DNA from: Lasioglossum baleicum
Lineage: Eukaryota; Arthropoda; Insecta; Hymenoptera; Halictidae
Direction: 5' to 3'
Assembly: GCF_051020765.1 (NCBI RefSeq)
Contig: NC_134942.1
Location: forward strand, 1,922,001-1,986,000
Length of the DNA: 64,000 bases
Shown here: positions 46,689 through 57,482 of the stretch, one piece after another
Numbering within the stretch: the stretch's first letter is position 1
How the letters are laid out: the number at the start of each line of letters is the position of its first letter
The notes under the pieces: generated by a model
Seen by the model: the letters and a program-made list of their open reading frames with translations, nothing else
Database searches by the model: none
Told to the model about the DNA's origin: nothing
Position numbers and translations under genes: made by a program

Positions 46689-47743
46689 GTGTAATGATTG
46701 TATAAGACACGAGACATCTCCCTCATACACTATACGCGAGCGCGCCGCGCGAAACCGCGAAGCGCGACTTCCCGCGACGGCCGCGAGGTGGCTACCGCGA
46801 CGCCGCGGATTCTCGCGAGTGAATAGTTCGCGACAGGCGTATAAGTAGGGCGGCGGAGGCCGTAGTAAAACAGTTCGAGCTACGATCTGGCTAATAGAGA
46901 GAATTCTCGAATGCTACGACTGTATCACGAGCTGTCCCAACCTTTTCCTGCGTACCACGCCAAGGCCCCAAGTGTCATACAACACGGGGAGACCCTTCCT
47001 GCGAGAGACATAAATCTCCGCCGTCCGAAGTGGCACGCACCACCGGACATCCTCGACCCAAGTGTCACACGGCACGGGACTCTTGACCTCAAGTGTCACG
47101 CGGCACGAGGAATCCCTAGAACGCTCAGGCGGCACAAACTGCGAGCATCTCGTTCCTGACTACCTGCACCATGCGAAACATTGTAAGGCCATAAAATGGT
47201 CACTGCGGTAACCACGCTGCGTCGAGATCGTTAGGGAGTCGTCAAGTCACTATCGCCCGCGGTTAGACCGATGCATTGTCGGGTACACTATTTCATGTAC
47301 CATTCGCTCTACTGTTCGCCGTCATACAATTAGCGCCGTTAGCTTTAAGTTTGCGTTCCGATCATTTCGCGCTCTGCGTTTCACTGTCTTCGCGCTCCGC
47401 GTTTCACTGTCTTCGCGCTTCTCTTGTGTCCTTTTTCGTTCCGATCATTTCGCGCTCTGCGTTTCACTGTCTTCGCGCTCATCCTGCGTCCTTTTGCGTT
47501 CCGATCATTTCGCGCTCTGCGTTTCACTGTCTTCGCGCTCTAATCGTATCGCGTCCGCGACTTCATGTTTAACTTACGCTTTATAATAGTTCACGTCACC
47601 GACCGACGTACATGCTGTGATGAAGGACCTCGGTCCCTAATAAAGAGATCTGTTTAATCCGTAACGGCGTTGTTCATTCGTGGCGCAGAAAAACCCTGGA
47701 CAGCCGAGTGAGCTGGCACATCCTCCCTACGTTCGAATGTTAC
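46689..47743 (+). mobile_element. Solo LTR, 1,055 bp
   Basis: Inserted in the hAT-like remnant with AAAT on both sides (46,685-46,688 and 47,744-47,747). Its ends are short inverted repeats (GTGTAA/GTTAC). It has LTR architecture: a GC-rich U3 with repeats of AAGTGTCAC, a TATA box (CGTATAAGTAGGG, about 46,838), a likely start region CAGTTCGAGC, and AATAAAG near 47,640. The uninterrupted copy at 60.6-61.1 kb supplies the empty site. No internal retrotransposon sequence is left, so it probably arose by LTR-LTR recombination. The retrotransposon family is unknown to me. Confidence 0.82.
47350..47545. repeat. Tandem repeat inside the solo LTR
   Basis: The motif CGTTCCGATCATTTCGCGCT, followed by CTGCGTTTCACTGTCTTCGC, recurs three times with spacings of about 82 and 60 bp, plus a partial unit. 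It lies between the TATA box and the polyadenylation signal of the LTR. Confidence 0.8.
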
Positions 47744-47999
47744 AAATGGATCAATAATTACATAGTATGTGAAATAAGTAAATGGGTGAATTTTACGCGG
47801 CAATAACCTAAAACCTGCGAAATGTCATGTCATTGTTGCGTCCCCATCGCGCACGCGCAACGTGTCTTCCATTCGCCCCACTAAATCTCCGTCGCGCACG
47901 CGCATGTACTCTGGTCATCAGAAAGAGGGTACATCATTTCACCGTGACTCCCCTCATCTGGCGACACTGCTTTTGACCCACAATACGCCGCGGGTTGCT

Positions 48000-48830
48000 C
48001 ACCACTGGTTTAAACATATAAATTTTTATAATTTATTTCTATATTCACTATTTGAATTATTATTTAAATAGCAATTTATTGCCAAAATAATTGTTTTAAT
48101 AAATCAATTTTTATAATGTGTTTCTATATTCATTATTTTAATTATTATTGCAATAATAATTTATCGTCGAAATAATTGTTTAAACATATAAATTTTTATA
48201 ACTTGTTTCTATATTCAATATTTGAATTATTATTTCAATAATAGAATTTATTGTTACAATAATTGTTTAAATTCTAAATGAATAAATTTTTACAATTTAT
48301 TTCTATATTCATCCATTCAAAAAGTTATTTATTTAAACAATTATTTTAACAATAAATTATTATTGGAATAATAATGAAAATAACAAATAAAACAAGTTTC
48401 TATACATTATAAAAATTAATTAATTTATAAATTATTTAAACAATAAATAATAATTAAAAACTATTTAAATAATTATTATCTAAACAAATGTGTATACATT
48501 ATTTGTGCAGCATAAAAATGTATTTAATAATTGTTTAATAATAAATACGTATTTAAATAGTGCATATACAAATAAAATTGTAAGCATTATAAGAAACTAT
48601 TTATTTAAAACATTGTTAAAAAATTCATAATAATAAATAATAATTTAAATAATTAGTATATAAACAAATTTTTATACATTATATGTGCAGCATAAAAATG
48701 AATTTAAATAATTGTTGAAATAACAAACACTATTTGTTCAAAATGTCGATTTGTATACCATAATAAAAAATCATCGAAATCAGTGTAGTGGTCGAGATAT
48801 CAATAATTGCCCGATTATGCCGAACAATTT
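48000..48830. repeat. AT-rich degenerate repeat tract
   Basis: Very AT-rich, made of diverged units such as AAACATATAAATTTTTATAA and ATACATTATATGTGCAGCAT. The part from about 48,360 to 48,790 is related in direct orientation to 54,880-55,290, which also ends in AAAAAATCATCGAAATCA. No gene. Confidence 0.75.
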
Positions 48831-48984
48831 TTGTGTTTTTTAATCATATACGTGTTAATATACGGTCACTCTGTCTGCTTGCATACATTGTACGTTCTTG
48901 GGCCGAACAGAATACAGAATAACACGAGCGAATCATAACCGAAATTCAGCTCGGGTAGTAATAATTCTAGTAGCCAATTCTGAG

Positions 48985-49150
48985 ATCTCATGAGATGCTT
49001 GGGCACCCGGGTACCCGGGTAGTAGGCTGTCTTATGAGATGCTTGGGCACCCGGGTACCCGGGTACTCGGCTGTCTTATGAGATACCCGGGTATTTTTGC
49101 TCTACCCGGGTGTCTCATGGGTACCCGAGTACCCGGATATCTCATATACT
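48985..49150. repeat. CCCGGGTA palindromic repeat cluster
   Basis: A unit of about 43 bp containing TGAGATGCTTGGGCACCCGG is repeated in tandem (from 48,991 and 49,034). It is followed by further ACCCGGGTA motifs in both orientations up to about 49,150. It could form small hairpins. Function unknown. Confidence 0.75.
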
Positions 49151-49385
49151 CGGGTAAAGGTACTAGCTCTAATTTGGACTCTGAGCAACGTTTGTTTGTG
49201 TCGCGTCTGACTAGGGCGATATGACAATGGGTTGACGCGAGTCTCGACACACGTACCGGGATGTATAACAAAGAAAACACGTAATGTGCGGCGTTTGATA
49301 TGCAATGAACACGATTACCGCTGTAATCCGCTCGCTCGCTCGTCTGTGTGAGCCGTTGTCGGATGTCGGACGAAAACGGATCCAC

Positions 49386-49545
49386 TGTACGCGCAGCCTT
49401 AGTCAAACTGAAAATAGGAAAATTTGAGAAGCACTATCGAGGTCCCTGTAAGATCGTTTCAATTCTGGAAAAGAATAATGTTATATTAGAACACGAAAAC
49501 GGAAAGCAATTTACAAAACATGTTGACAAGATACAATTAGCATAG
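49386..49545 (+). pseudogene. Ty3/Gypsy integrase C-terminal fragment
   Basis: The frame reads KLKIGKFEKHYRGPCKIVSI, then a segment ending KHVDKIQLA and a stop. This fits the end of Gypsy integrases (K-x-x-x-x-Y-x-GP-x-x-I...HVxRLK). The catalytic core is absent. A purine run (AGAGAGAAGGGGGC, about 49,550) and a possible LTR start TGTTGACATG at 49,573 follow. The putative LTR is cut at 49,696 by foldback element A. Confidence 0.65.
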
Positions 49546-49572
49546 GGAAAAGAGAGAAGGGGGCACACGCAT

Positions 49573-49696
49573 TGTTGACATGATATGAAGGCCAAAGCCT
49601 TAACGAATACATAGCAACGCAGACTCAAGATTGTGCTTCGAAGGGTCGACTAGCGAATAACTTTAATAACGGATAGCGACACTGAAGACTAATCTT
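49573..49696 (+). mobile_element. Possible 3' LTR fragment of the Gypsy remnant
   Basis: Begins TGTTGACATGATATG after a polypurine run and ends where foldback element A starts. Sequence after element B (from 54,061) could be its continuation, but I cannot prove that without a second copy. Confidence 0.4.
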
Positions 49697-49700
49697 TATA

Positions 49701-51829
49701 CAGGGTGTCTCAAAATTAGGTCCGGAGCCGAAAATGGGAGGTTCCTGAGATCATTTCAAGCGACATTTTCCTTTGAAAAAATGTCGTCCGCGGCTTCGTT
49801 AACGAGTTATTAACGAAAAACACGGACCAATCAGAGCGCGAGCTAGACGCGTGCAGCCCGGCGCGCCGGCAGCCGAGTGTCGGTGGCACGCCGCGATGTC
49901 GTAACGAACAAAAGTTTCTCGATTATGTGAATCCTCGCCAATTTCGATAAGCTTTGGATATGTTGTCAATACCATGATTCTGAACAACATTTCCCTTTAC
50001 AGTTTCTGTCGATCGGCTTTAGTTTACGACATTATTGTAAAAATTTGTAATTGTAAATCGATCGATGTACTATTTCCTATCCGATTTCGATAATCTTTGG
50101 ATATGTTGTCAATACCATAATTCTGAACAACATTTCCCTTTACAGTTTCTGTCGATCGGCTTTAGTTTACAATATTTTTGTAAAAATTTGTAATTGTAAA
50201 TCGATCGATGTACTATTTCCTATCCGATTTCGATAATTTTTGGATATGTTGTCAATACCATGATTCTGAACAACATTTCCCTTTACAGTTTCTGCCGATC
50301 GGCTTTAGTTTACGATATTATTGTAAAAATTTGTAATTGTAAATCGATCGATGTACTATTTCCTGTTCGATTTCGATAAGCTTTGGATATGTTGTCAAGA
50401 CCATGATTCTGAACAACATTTCCCTTGACGGTTTTTGTCGATCGGCATTAGTTTACGATATTATTGTAAAAATTTGTAATTGTAAATCGATCGATGTACA
50501 TACTATCTCCTCGCCGATGTCGATGAGCTTCATATCAAAGGAAAAAGATATTTAAAACATCGAATTTATAACATATTTCAAAGTCATCGAAATCGGTGAG
50601 GACCCACATTATCGGCAACTTTACCCGAACGATAGAAGAAGCACAAACTTATTGAATCAAAAACTCACTTATTCAGCCGTAAATCCATTTGACTACCACA
50701 TACAACCACCACACTTTTACATAATTGTTGAACTCGTAGCACACTTTTATAACTCGTATCGATATCGAACGAAATTACTTACTCCGACGCGGAAAGAGTT
50801 CGATGCTCTTCGCGATGCCGCGCGAAACTGTGCTCTCCCAGCGTACAATGTATTCGATGAAAGCGTCGTTTAAAACAAATGAAATCGTTCCCAAGGAGAT
50901 ATTGATTTTTCGAGAATCGTATGATTCTCGAAAACACCGATTCGAAGATTATGTAAAAGTGTGGTGGTTGTATGTGGTAGTCAAATGGATTTACGGCTGA
51001 ATAAGTGAGTTTTTAATTCAATAAGTTTGTGCTTCTTCTATCGTTCGGGTAAAGTTGCCGATGATGTGGGTCCTCACCGATTTCGATGACTTTGAAATAT
51101 GTTATAAATTCGATGTTTTAAATATCTTTTTCCTTTGAAATGAAGCTCATCGACATCGGCGAGGAAATAGTATGTACATCGATCGATTTACAATTACAAA
51201 TTTTTACAATAATATCGTAAACTAAAGCCGATCGACAGAAACTGTAAAGGGAAATGTTGTTCAGAATCATGGTATGGACAACATATCCAAAGCTTATCGA
51301 AATCGGATAGGAAATAGTACATCGATCGATTTACAATTACAAATTTTTACAATAATATTGTAAACTAAAGCCGATCGACAGAAACTGTAAAGGGAAATGT
51401 TGTTCAGAATCATGGTATTGACAACATATCCAAAGATTATCGAAATCGGATAGGAAATAGTACATCGATCGATTTACAATTACAAATTTTTACAATAATG
51501 TCGTAAACTAAAGCCGATCGACAGAAACTGTGAAGGGAAATGTTGTTCAGAATCATGGTATTGACAACATATCCAAAGCTTATCGAAATTGGTGAGGATT
51601 CACATCATCGAGAAACTTTTGTTCGTTACGACATCGCGGCGTGCCACCGACACTCGGCTGCCGGCGCGCCGGGCTGCACGCGTCTAGCTCGCGCTCTGAT
51701 TGGTCCGTGTTTTTCGTTAATAACTCGTTAACGAAGCCGCGGACGACATTTTTTCAAAGGAAAATGTCGCTTGAAATGATCTCAGGAACCTCCCATTTTC
51801 GGCTCCGGACCTAATTTTGAGACACCCTG
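49701..51829. mobile_element. Foldback element A (CAGGGTGTCTCA ends)
   Basis: A 2,129-bp palindromic element. Outer ends read CAGGGTGTCTCAAAATTAGG and its complement, flanked by TATA. Each arm contains tandem units of about 142 bp with the motif GTAAATCGATCGATGTAC: four in the left arm and three in the right, which accounts for the difference in arm length. The 220-bp centre (50,725-50,948) is unique sequence. A short frame across it has no function I recognise. The ends do not match a superfamily I can name with confidence. Confidence 0.85.
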
Positions 51830-51835
51830 TATATA

Positions 51836-54054
51836 CAGGGTGTCCCAAGACCCCTTCGACTCCGGGAAATGGGAGGTTCCTTAGGTCATTTGAAGCAACA
51901 TTTTCCTTTGCACCAATGTCAGCCGGGGCTTTGTTTAGGAGTTATTAACGAAAAACACGGACCAATCAGAGCGCGACCTAGACGCGCGATGGCACGTTCA
52001 GCCCGGCGCGCCGGGAGACGAGCGCGGTGTAACGCCGCGATGCCGCAACGAACAAGAGTTTCTTGAGATTATGTGAATCTTCCCCGATTTGGATGAGCTT
52101 TGGATATGTTGTCAAGACCATGATTCTGAACAACATTTCCCTTTACAGTTTTTGTCGGCCGGCTTTAGTTTACGCGATAAGTAACTTGTAATTGTAAATC
52201 GATCGATGTACTATCTGAACTATCTCCTCTCCGATTTCGATGAGCTTTGGATATGTTGTCAAGACCATGATTCTGAACAACATTTCCCTTTACAGTTTTT
52301 GTCGGCCGGCTTTAGTTTACGCGATAAGTAACTTGTAATTGTAAATCGATCGATGTACTATCTGAACTATCTCCTCTCCGATTTCGATGAGCTTTGGATA
52401 TGTTGTCAAGACCATGATTCTGAACAACATTACCCTTTACAGTTTTTGTCGGTCGGAAGAACTTTACTTGTCAATTCATATGGGTGGATCTCTTTACCCG
52501 ACTTACGGCAACTTTACCCGAACGAGGGAAAAAGCAGAAACTGATTGTATTAAAACCTCACTTATTCAGCCGTAAATCCATTTGCTGCTTCGAAATGTGT
52601 GTCACTGGGTCACTCGGTGACGAACTGCACAGATGTCTTCAGGTATACGACAGTACCGAAAGCTAAGGGACGTACGGCCAGGTCGACGAACTGCACAGCC
52701 GGTGGTAAAAGGCCTAAGGGATGCGCGGTCAAGTCGACGATCCAGAATTTCACTTTCACTTTCGAATCGATAAATAATTCGTATGTTTATTTCACACAGA
52801 TGCCTTGAAATTTTTCCACACTCACAATCACTGTTCACATTTGTCAACACATAGTTATGCACTAATAATAATTGCTTAAACTAATTAAACGATTATTTAA
52901 TCTAATCACTAGACTGCGGATCTTTATGTAAAATGAAAGTTGGCTGCCGCTATTACAAGGGACAGGAGCCAGACAGATATTTGATTCTTACTGTGATCAT
53001 TTTAAGAAGTTGAAAATAATACATTGGTGTTCTGACATTACTTTAATCTCTCTAGTGTCTTAAAATGCACCTACTCATGTTTGCTACAAATGCATGAAAT
53101 CCGCAGTCTAGTGATTGCATTACCTGATTGTTGTGATTTGTGCAGCAGGACAAGGGATATGGCAATTATTATTAGTGCATAACTATGTGTTGACAAATGT
53201 GAACAGTGATTGTGAGTGTGGAAAAATTTCAAGGCATCTGTGTGAAATAAACATACGAATTATTTATCGATTCGAAAGTGAAAGTGAAATTCTGGATCGT
53301 CGACTTGACCGCGCATCCCTTAGGCCTTTTACCACCGGCTGTGCAGTTCGTCGACCTGGCCGTACGTCCCTTAGCTTTCGGTACTGTCGTATACCTGAAG
53401 ACATCTGTGCAGTTCGTCACCGAGTGACCCAGTGACACACATTTCGAAGCAGCAAATGGATTTACGGCTGAATAAGTGAGGTTTTAATACAATCAGTTTC
53501 TGCTTTTTCCCTCGTTCGGGTAAAGTTGCCGTAAGTCGGGTAAAGAGATCCACCCATATGAATTGACAAGTAAAGTTCTTCCGACCGACAAAAACTGTAA
53601 AGGGTAATGTTGTTCAGAATCATGGTCTTGACAACATATCCAAAGCTCATCGAAATCGGAGAGGAGATAGTTCAGATAGTACATCGATCGATTTACAATT
53701 ACAAGTTACTTATCGCGTAAACTAAAGCCGGCCGACAAAAACTGTAAAGGGAAATGTTGTTCAGAATCATGGTCTTGACAACATATCCAAAGCTCATCCA
53801 AATCGGGGAAGATTCACATAATCTCAAGAAACTCTTGTTCGTTGCGGCATCGCGGCGTTACACCGCGCTCGTCTCCCGGCGCGCCGGGCTGAACGTGCCA
53901 TCGCGCGTCTAGGTCGCGCTCTGATTGGTCCGTGTTTTTCGTTAATAACTCCTAAACAAAGCCCCGGCTGACATTGGTGCAAAGGAAAATGTTGCTTCAA
54001 ATGACCTAAGGAACCTCCCATTTCCCGGAGTCGAAGGGGTCTTGGGACACCCTG
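51836..54054. mobile_element. Foldback element B (CAGGGTGTCCCA ends)
   Basis: A 2,219-bp relative of element A, lying directly beside it with only TATATA between them and TATATA again at 54,055-54,060. Ends read CAGGGTGTCCCAAGACCCC. The arms share with A the segment TTATTAACGAAAAACACGG and the ATTCTGAACAACATTTCCC repeat, here in units of about 147 bp (three left, two right). The centre is occupied by a 197-bp MITE. The arms are nearly identical to each other. Confidence 0.85.
52912..53108. mobile_element. 197-bp TA-flanked MITE at the centre of foldback B
   Basis: Begins GACTGCGGATCTTTATGTA and ends ATGAAATCCGCAGTC, flanked by TA. The interior is clearly diverged from the 21,203 copy, but the length is identical. 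Confidence 0.78.
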
Positions 54055-54096
54055 TATATATTTAGGAGTGCGAGGGTTCCCGCATATACGGGTTCG

Positions 54097-54440
54097 GGTC
54101 GAGCCGGAGAAAGTCGAGCGAGCTCGAGCGAGTACTCGAGACATCTGAATGTTCGAGTAGCTTGATCGCATCGAGTAGCTTGATCGCATCGGGTAGCTTG
54201 ATCGCATCGGGTAGCTTGATCGCATCGGGTAGCTTGATCGCGTCGGATGCTTGATCGGCACGGATAGCCGGAGACATTCGGATTACATTATTACATAGAT
54301 TAGCCAAACTCGGACGCGATCTTTTTATACTCGTGATTAAATTTGATTTCGGTTTCGGCTATGATTCTGATGATTTCGATGATTTTTTATAATGTTATAC
54401 AAATCAACATTTTGAACAAATAATTACAAAAATTTGTCCG
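54097..54440. repeat. Inverted repeat with 18-bp tandem units, left arm
   Basis: Inverted match to about 55,200-55,630. It contains five GTAGCTTGATCGCATCGG-type 18-bp units (54,156-54,245). The right arm has about 100 extra bp (TATATA-rich) near 55,300. Confidence 0.85.
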
Positions 54441-54815
54441 TGTATAATAATAATAATAATAATTAATAATAACAATAATAATAATAACAATAATAATAAC
54501 AATAATAATAATAATTATTATTATTATGTATTATTAAAGTATTATCTATTATTATTCTTTATTTGAACAATTTTTTAAATAAGTAATCTTTTATAATATT
54601 TTTAAATAAGTAATCTTTTATAATATTTTTACAAGAACGCTAACAGTCGAATGATTTTAATGGCTTTGTTCACGCGACAGAAACGTGCAATTTCCGCACG
54701 TCGTTTGTTTTAGCCTTTCCTTTGTTTTGACGGTTAAAACGACTTTGTTGCATTTCAGATTATTGAGATACAGCTAATGTCCGATACTAGGTACCGTCCG
54801 GGGCTAGGGGAACTC

Positions 54816-54853
<38 letters not shown>

Positions 54854-55199
54854 CAGATATTTATTTATTTAAATAATCGTTTTGACAATAAATTCTTATT
54901 GAAACAATAATTCAAATAATGTAAAATAAACAAGTTTCTATACATTATAAAAATGTATTTATTTAAAAATTGTTTAAATAAATAATAATAAATAGCTATA
55001 TAAATAATAAGTATACAAACGGATTTGTATACATTATATTTTGCAGCATAAAAATTTATTTAAATAATTGTTTAAATAATAAATACGTATTTAAATAATG
55101 AGTATATAAATAAAATTGTAAATATTATAAAAGATTACGTATTTAAAAAATTGTTCAAATAAAGAATAATAATAGATAATAGTTTAATAATACATTATA
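54441..55199. repeat. AT-rich spacer with AAT and TA microsatellites
   Basis: Contains an AATAAT tract (about 54,446-54,530), a TA run (about 54,822-54,852) and AT-rich repeats related to 48,360-48,790. No gene seen. Confidence 0.8.
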
Positions 55200-55630
55200 A
55201 TACAAATTTTTGTAATTATTTGTTCAAAATGTTGATTTGTGTAACATTATAAAAAATCATCGAAATCATCAGAATCATAGCCGAAACCGAAATCCACAAC
55301 CGAAATATATATATATATTGTATATTTCGTCTTATAAAACCGAGTACATAATTCAGGACCGCATTAGTGCGAATTACTAATCGTATGTTTAATCACGAGT
55401 ATAAAAAGATCGCGTCCGAGTTTGGCTAATCTATGTAATAATGTAATCCGAATGTCTCCGGCTATCCGTGACGATCAAGCATCCGACGCGATCAAGCTAC
55501 CCGATGCGATCAAGCTACCCGATGCGATCAAGCTACCCGATGCGATCAAGCTACTCGATGCGATCAAGCTACTCGAACATTCAGATGTCTCGAGTACTCG
55601 CTCGAGCTCGCTCGACTTTCTCCGGCTCGA
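55200..55630. repeat. Inverted repeat with 18-bp tandem units, right arm
   Basis: Inverted partner of 54,097-54,440, with 18-bp units from about 55,485 to 55,570. In frame they read DAIKLP repeats, but the same region is open on the other strand as well, so I treat this as a consequence of an 18-bp (multiple of 3) repeat. Confidence 0.85.
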
Positions 55631-55651
55631 CTGGACTGTCGGGTTCCCGTA

Positions 55652-55806
55652 AATTTCGGGATCATCATATTTTAGCTATAAAACAGAGGAAGTATAGTTA
55701 TGTTCTAGTGGAGAACACCAATGTCACAAAGCTTGTATTAAAGCCGGAGTACATACCACGGCAATGCAGGAAAAGGGAAGGAGGAAAACCAACCCAGCTC
55801 CCATAA
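55652..55806 (+). other. Short open tail of unknown identity
   Basis: A frame ending YVLVENTNVTKLVLKPEYIP, further residues and a stop lies between the inverted repeat and the F-box frame. If the F-box gene is part of an LTR element, this could be the end of its pol. I cannot recognise it. Confidence 0.2.
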
Positions 55807-55950
55807 ACATAACGCAAACATTGAATGTCTTCTTAATCAACCAAACATCATGTTGTACTAGAATTTGTTGTTGCGCTTAACCATGGTATACTTAAGTAAA
55901 AATTTTTATTAATAGCGGAACATTGTTGATAATGGACGGGGAAGGGAGCA

Positions 55951-57366
55951 GTGAAGGGACCAGGCGTTAACCCATTTCCGGGACTGGATTTAACGGATAA
56001 AATACCGCTACCAATAGAATGCATAGTGCATATCGCGCAGTATCTACCATTTCCAGACAGGGCCCGAATGGAACAATTATCGCGGAGGTGGAGAACCGGC
56101 GCTCTGGCTTCGTTTCATCAAATTAGGCACCTGGATCTTACAGACTGGCGCTGGCCACAGGGCTGGTCGGGTAGAAAAGTCACAACAGATGCGTTCTACT
56201 GGTTGGTGCGAAGAACACGAAATATTCACAAAATAACGATTGCGGAAGAAACACTGACGCAGTCCCTGCGACCACAGGTGGTAGCAATAGCCTTGAAGGA
56301 GGCTCCGGAACTGACCACCATCGATCTTACCGCCGCGCCTATCAGACCATCGGCGATGAGAAATCTAGCGGAAGCAGCAAATAGGCTGGAACAACTGAGT
56401 ATAGGCGAATGTTGCGGAAGCGTGTACACGGACTTGATACAAGTCCTGGAAGGAGCAGCGCAATTAACTTCATTTAAGGCAACGCGGACAGTTTTAAAAG
56501 GACGATCTCTACTACACCTGCACGCAGGCTTAAAACAGCTGACCTTATATCGCTGTAAAGGACTGCGAATAGAATTTTTACAGGGTGTATTGGCCAAACT
56601 CCAAAAACTGGAATACATAGAGTTAAATTTTTGCGAACCACTGCCGAACTATAGCGTATTGAATGCACTCAGGGAAAATACAGCAATACAGCAAACTCTG
56701 ACATCCCTCAAAATTCATGCATATACCATTGAGGAGCTGCAACAGGAGCAACAAGAACAACAGGAAGCGAACGTAGTGGGCGCAGAGGTAGCAGACTTCG
56801 TCGAATTAGATGTCGGACCTATAGGGCAAATGTCGCCCATAACGGATAATTATAGGAAACTGACTCATCTAAGCCTAACGTTCTGTGGATGGGTCACACA
56901 AACCATGATCTATGAAATCGCAGAGAAAATGCCTCTGCTCCAATATCTTAACCTAACCGGATGTACCAACGTGAGAGGGGAGGATGCACTGAATCCGTTA
57001 GCAACGCTGGCCTACCTTCGGATCCTCGAGATAAATCATATGTATCCAACACTGGAGGGGGAGGTGTTTGCCCATTTGCACACATTGGAGGAATTGCACA
57101 GCAGGGGCAACCCGGCAATCAATGACGAGCACGTCTGCGGAGCGATAAGAAACTGTCCTCACTTGGACATACTTGATGTTGAGGGTTGCGGAAGTATTAC
57201 CAAACTAATTATAAACTGCGCACGTGATATTATTGGAAGGAATAATCGATCGAAACCAATGACACTATATATGGGGGGAACTAAGCTGACGCGAGCGACG
57301 AAAATAAAAAGGAACCTTCTTGTGCGCATTGTTTATGATCGGCAATATGAGCTGTTGCTCTCCTAA
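55951..57366 (+). CDS. F-box / leucine-rich-repeat protein, possibly retroelement-borne
   Basis: A 471-codon open frame. Near its start is an F-box (IPLPIECIVHIAQYLPF, then RMEQLSRRWR), the motif by which such proteins join SCF ubiquitin ligases through Skp1. It is followed by leucine-rich repeats of the cysteine-containing kind (LKQLTLYRCKGL, LTHLSLTFCGWVT, LQYLNLTGCTNV, LDILDVEGCGSI), which usually bind the substrate. A Q/E-rich stretch (about residues 265-275) separates two LRR blocks. There is no in-frame ATG before the F-box: the frame opens with GTG at 55,951, and the ATG at 55,933 runs in another phase to a stop after 12 codons. The true start needs a splice, a frameshift or a non-ATG codon. 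No introns are apparent. A polypurine tract and LTR-like start follow 104 bp downstream. Confidence 0.7.
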   Translation: MKGPGVNPFPGLDLTDKIPLPIECIVHIAQYLPFPDRARMEQLSRRWRTGALASFHQIRHLDLTDWRWPQGWSGRKVTTDAFYWLVRRTRNIHKITIAEETLTQSLRPQVVAIALKEAPELTTIDLTAAPIRPSAMRNLAEAANRLEQLSIGECCGSVYTDLIQVLEGAAQLTSFKATRTVLKGRSLLHLHAGLKQLTLYRCKGLRIEFLQGVLAKLQKLEYIELNFCEPLPNYSVLNALRENTAIQQTLTSLKIHAYTIEELQQEQQEQQEANVVGAEVADFVELDVGPIGQMSPITDNYRKLTHLSLTFCGWVTQTMIYEIAEKMPLLQYLNLTGCTNVRGEDALNPLATLAYLRILEINHMYPTLEGEVFAHLHTLEELHSRGNPAINDEHVCGAIRNCPHLDILDVEGCGSITKLIINCARDIIGRNNRSKPMTLYMGGTKLTRATKIKRNLLVRIVYDRQYELLLS

Positions 57367-57469
57367 AGTGGCGTATTATTTGTTCCACACTCCCGCATCT
57401 GTGTAACATAATTGTACCGTAAATAACGCATTATCCACTGCCAGTATCGTCGAGGACGACGATGATTTT

Positions 57470-57482
57470 AAGGAGGGAGGAC
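57470..57482 (+). promoter_or_regulatory. Polypurine tract after the F-box gene
   Basis: AAGGAGGGAGGAC sits directly before TGTTACG, the arrangement found at the 3' LTR border of retrotransposons. Confidence 0.55.

Larger units (their letters stand above)
46378..47970. mobile_element. Remnant of hAT-like element, interrupted by a solo LTR
   Basis: 46,378-46,688 and 47,744-47,970 match the reverse complement of about 60,590-61,130. The match resumes cleanly after removal of the LTR at 46,689-47,743. The right end (CATCTGGCGACACTG) corresponds to the terminal CAGTGCTGCCAGATG of the fuller copy. The other end is missing. Confidence 0.8.

Noticed and set aside
47276..47572. 98-codon frame with repeated SRSAFHCLRA-type segments
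   Set aside because: It is the translation of the tandem repeat in the solo LTR.
53115..53435. 106-codon frame in foldback B
   Set aside because: Mirrored in the other arm and lacks any domain; repeat-derived.
54446..54852. Telomeric or origin-like repeat
   Set aside because: Only AAT and TA microsatellites. No TTAGG-type telomere repeat was seen in the parts I read closely.
55422..55652. Protein with DAIKLP repeats
   Set aside because: It is produced by an 18-bp tandem repeat that is also open on the opposite strand and present in the inverted partner arm. No independent coding evidence.
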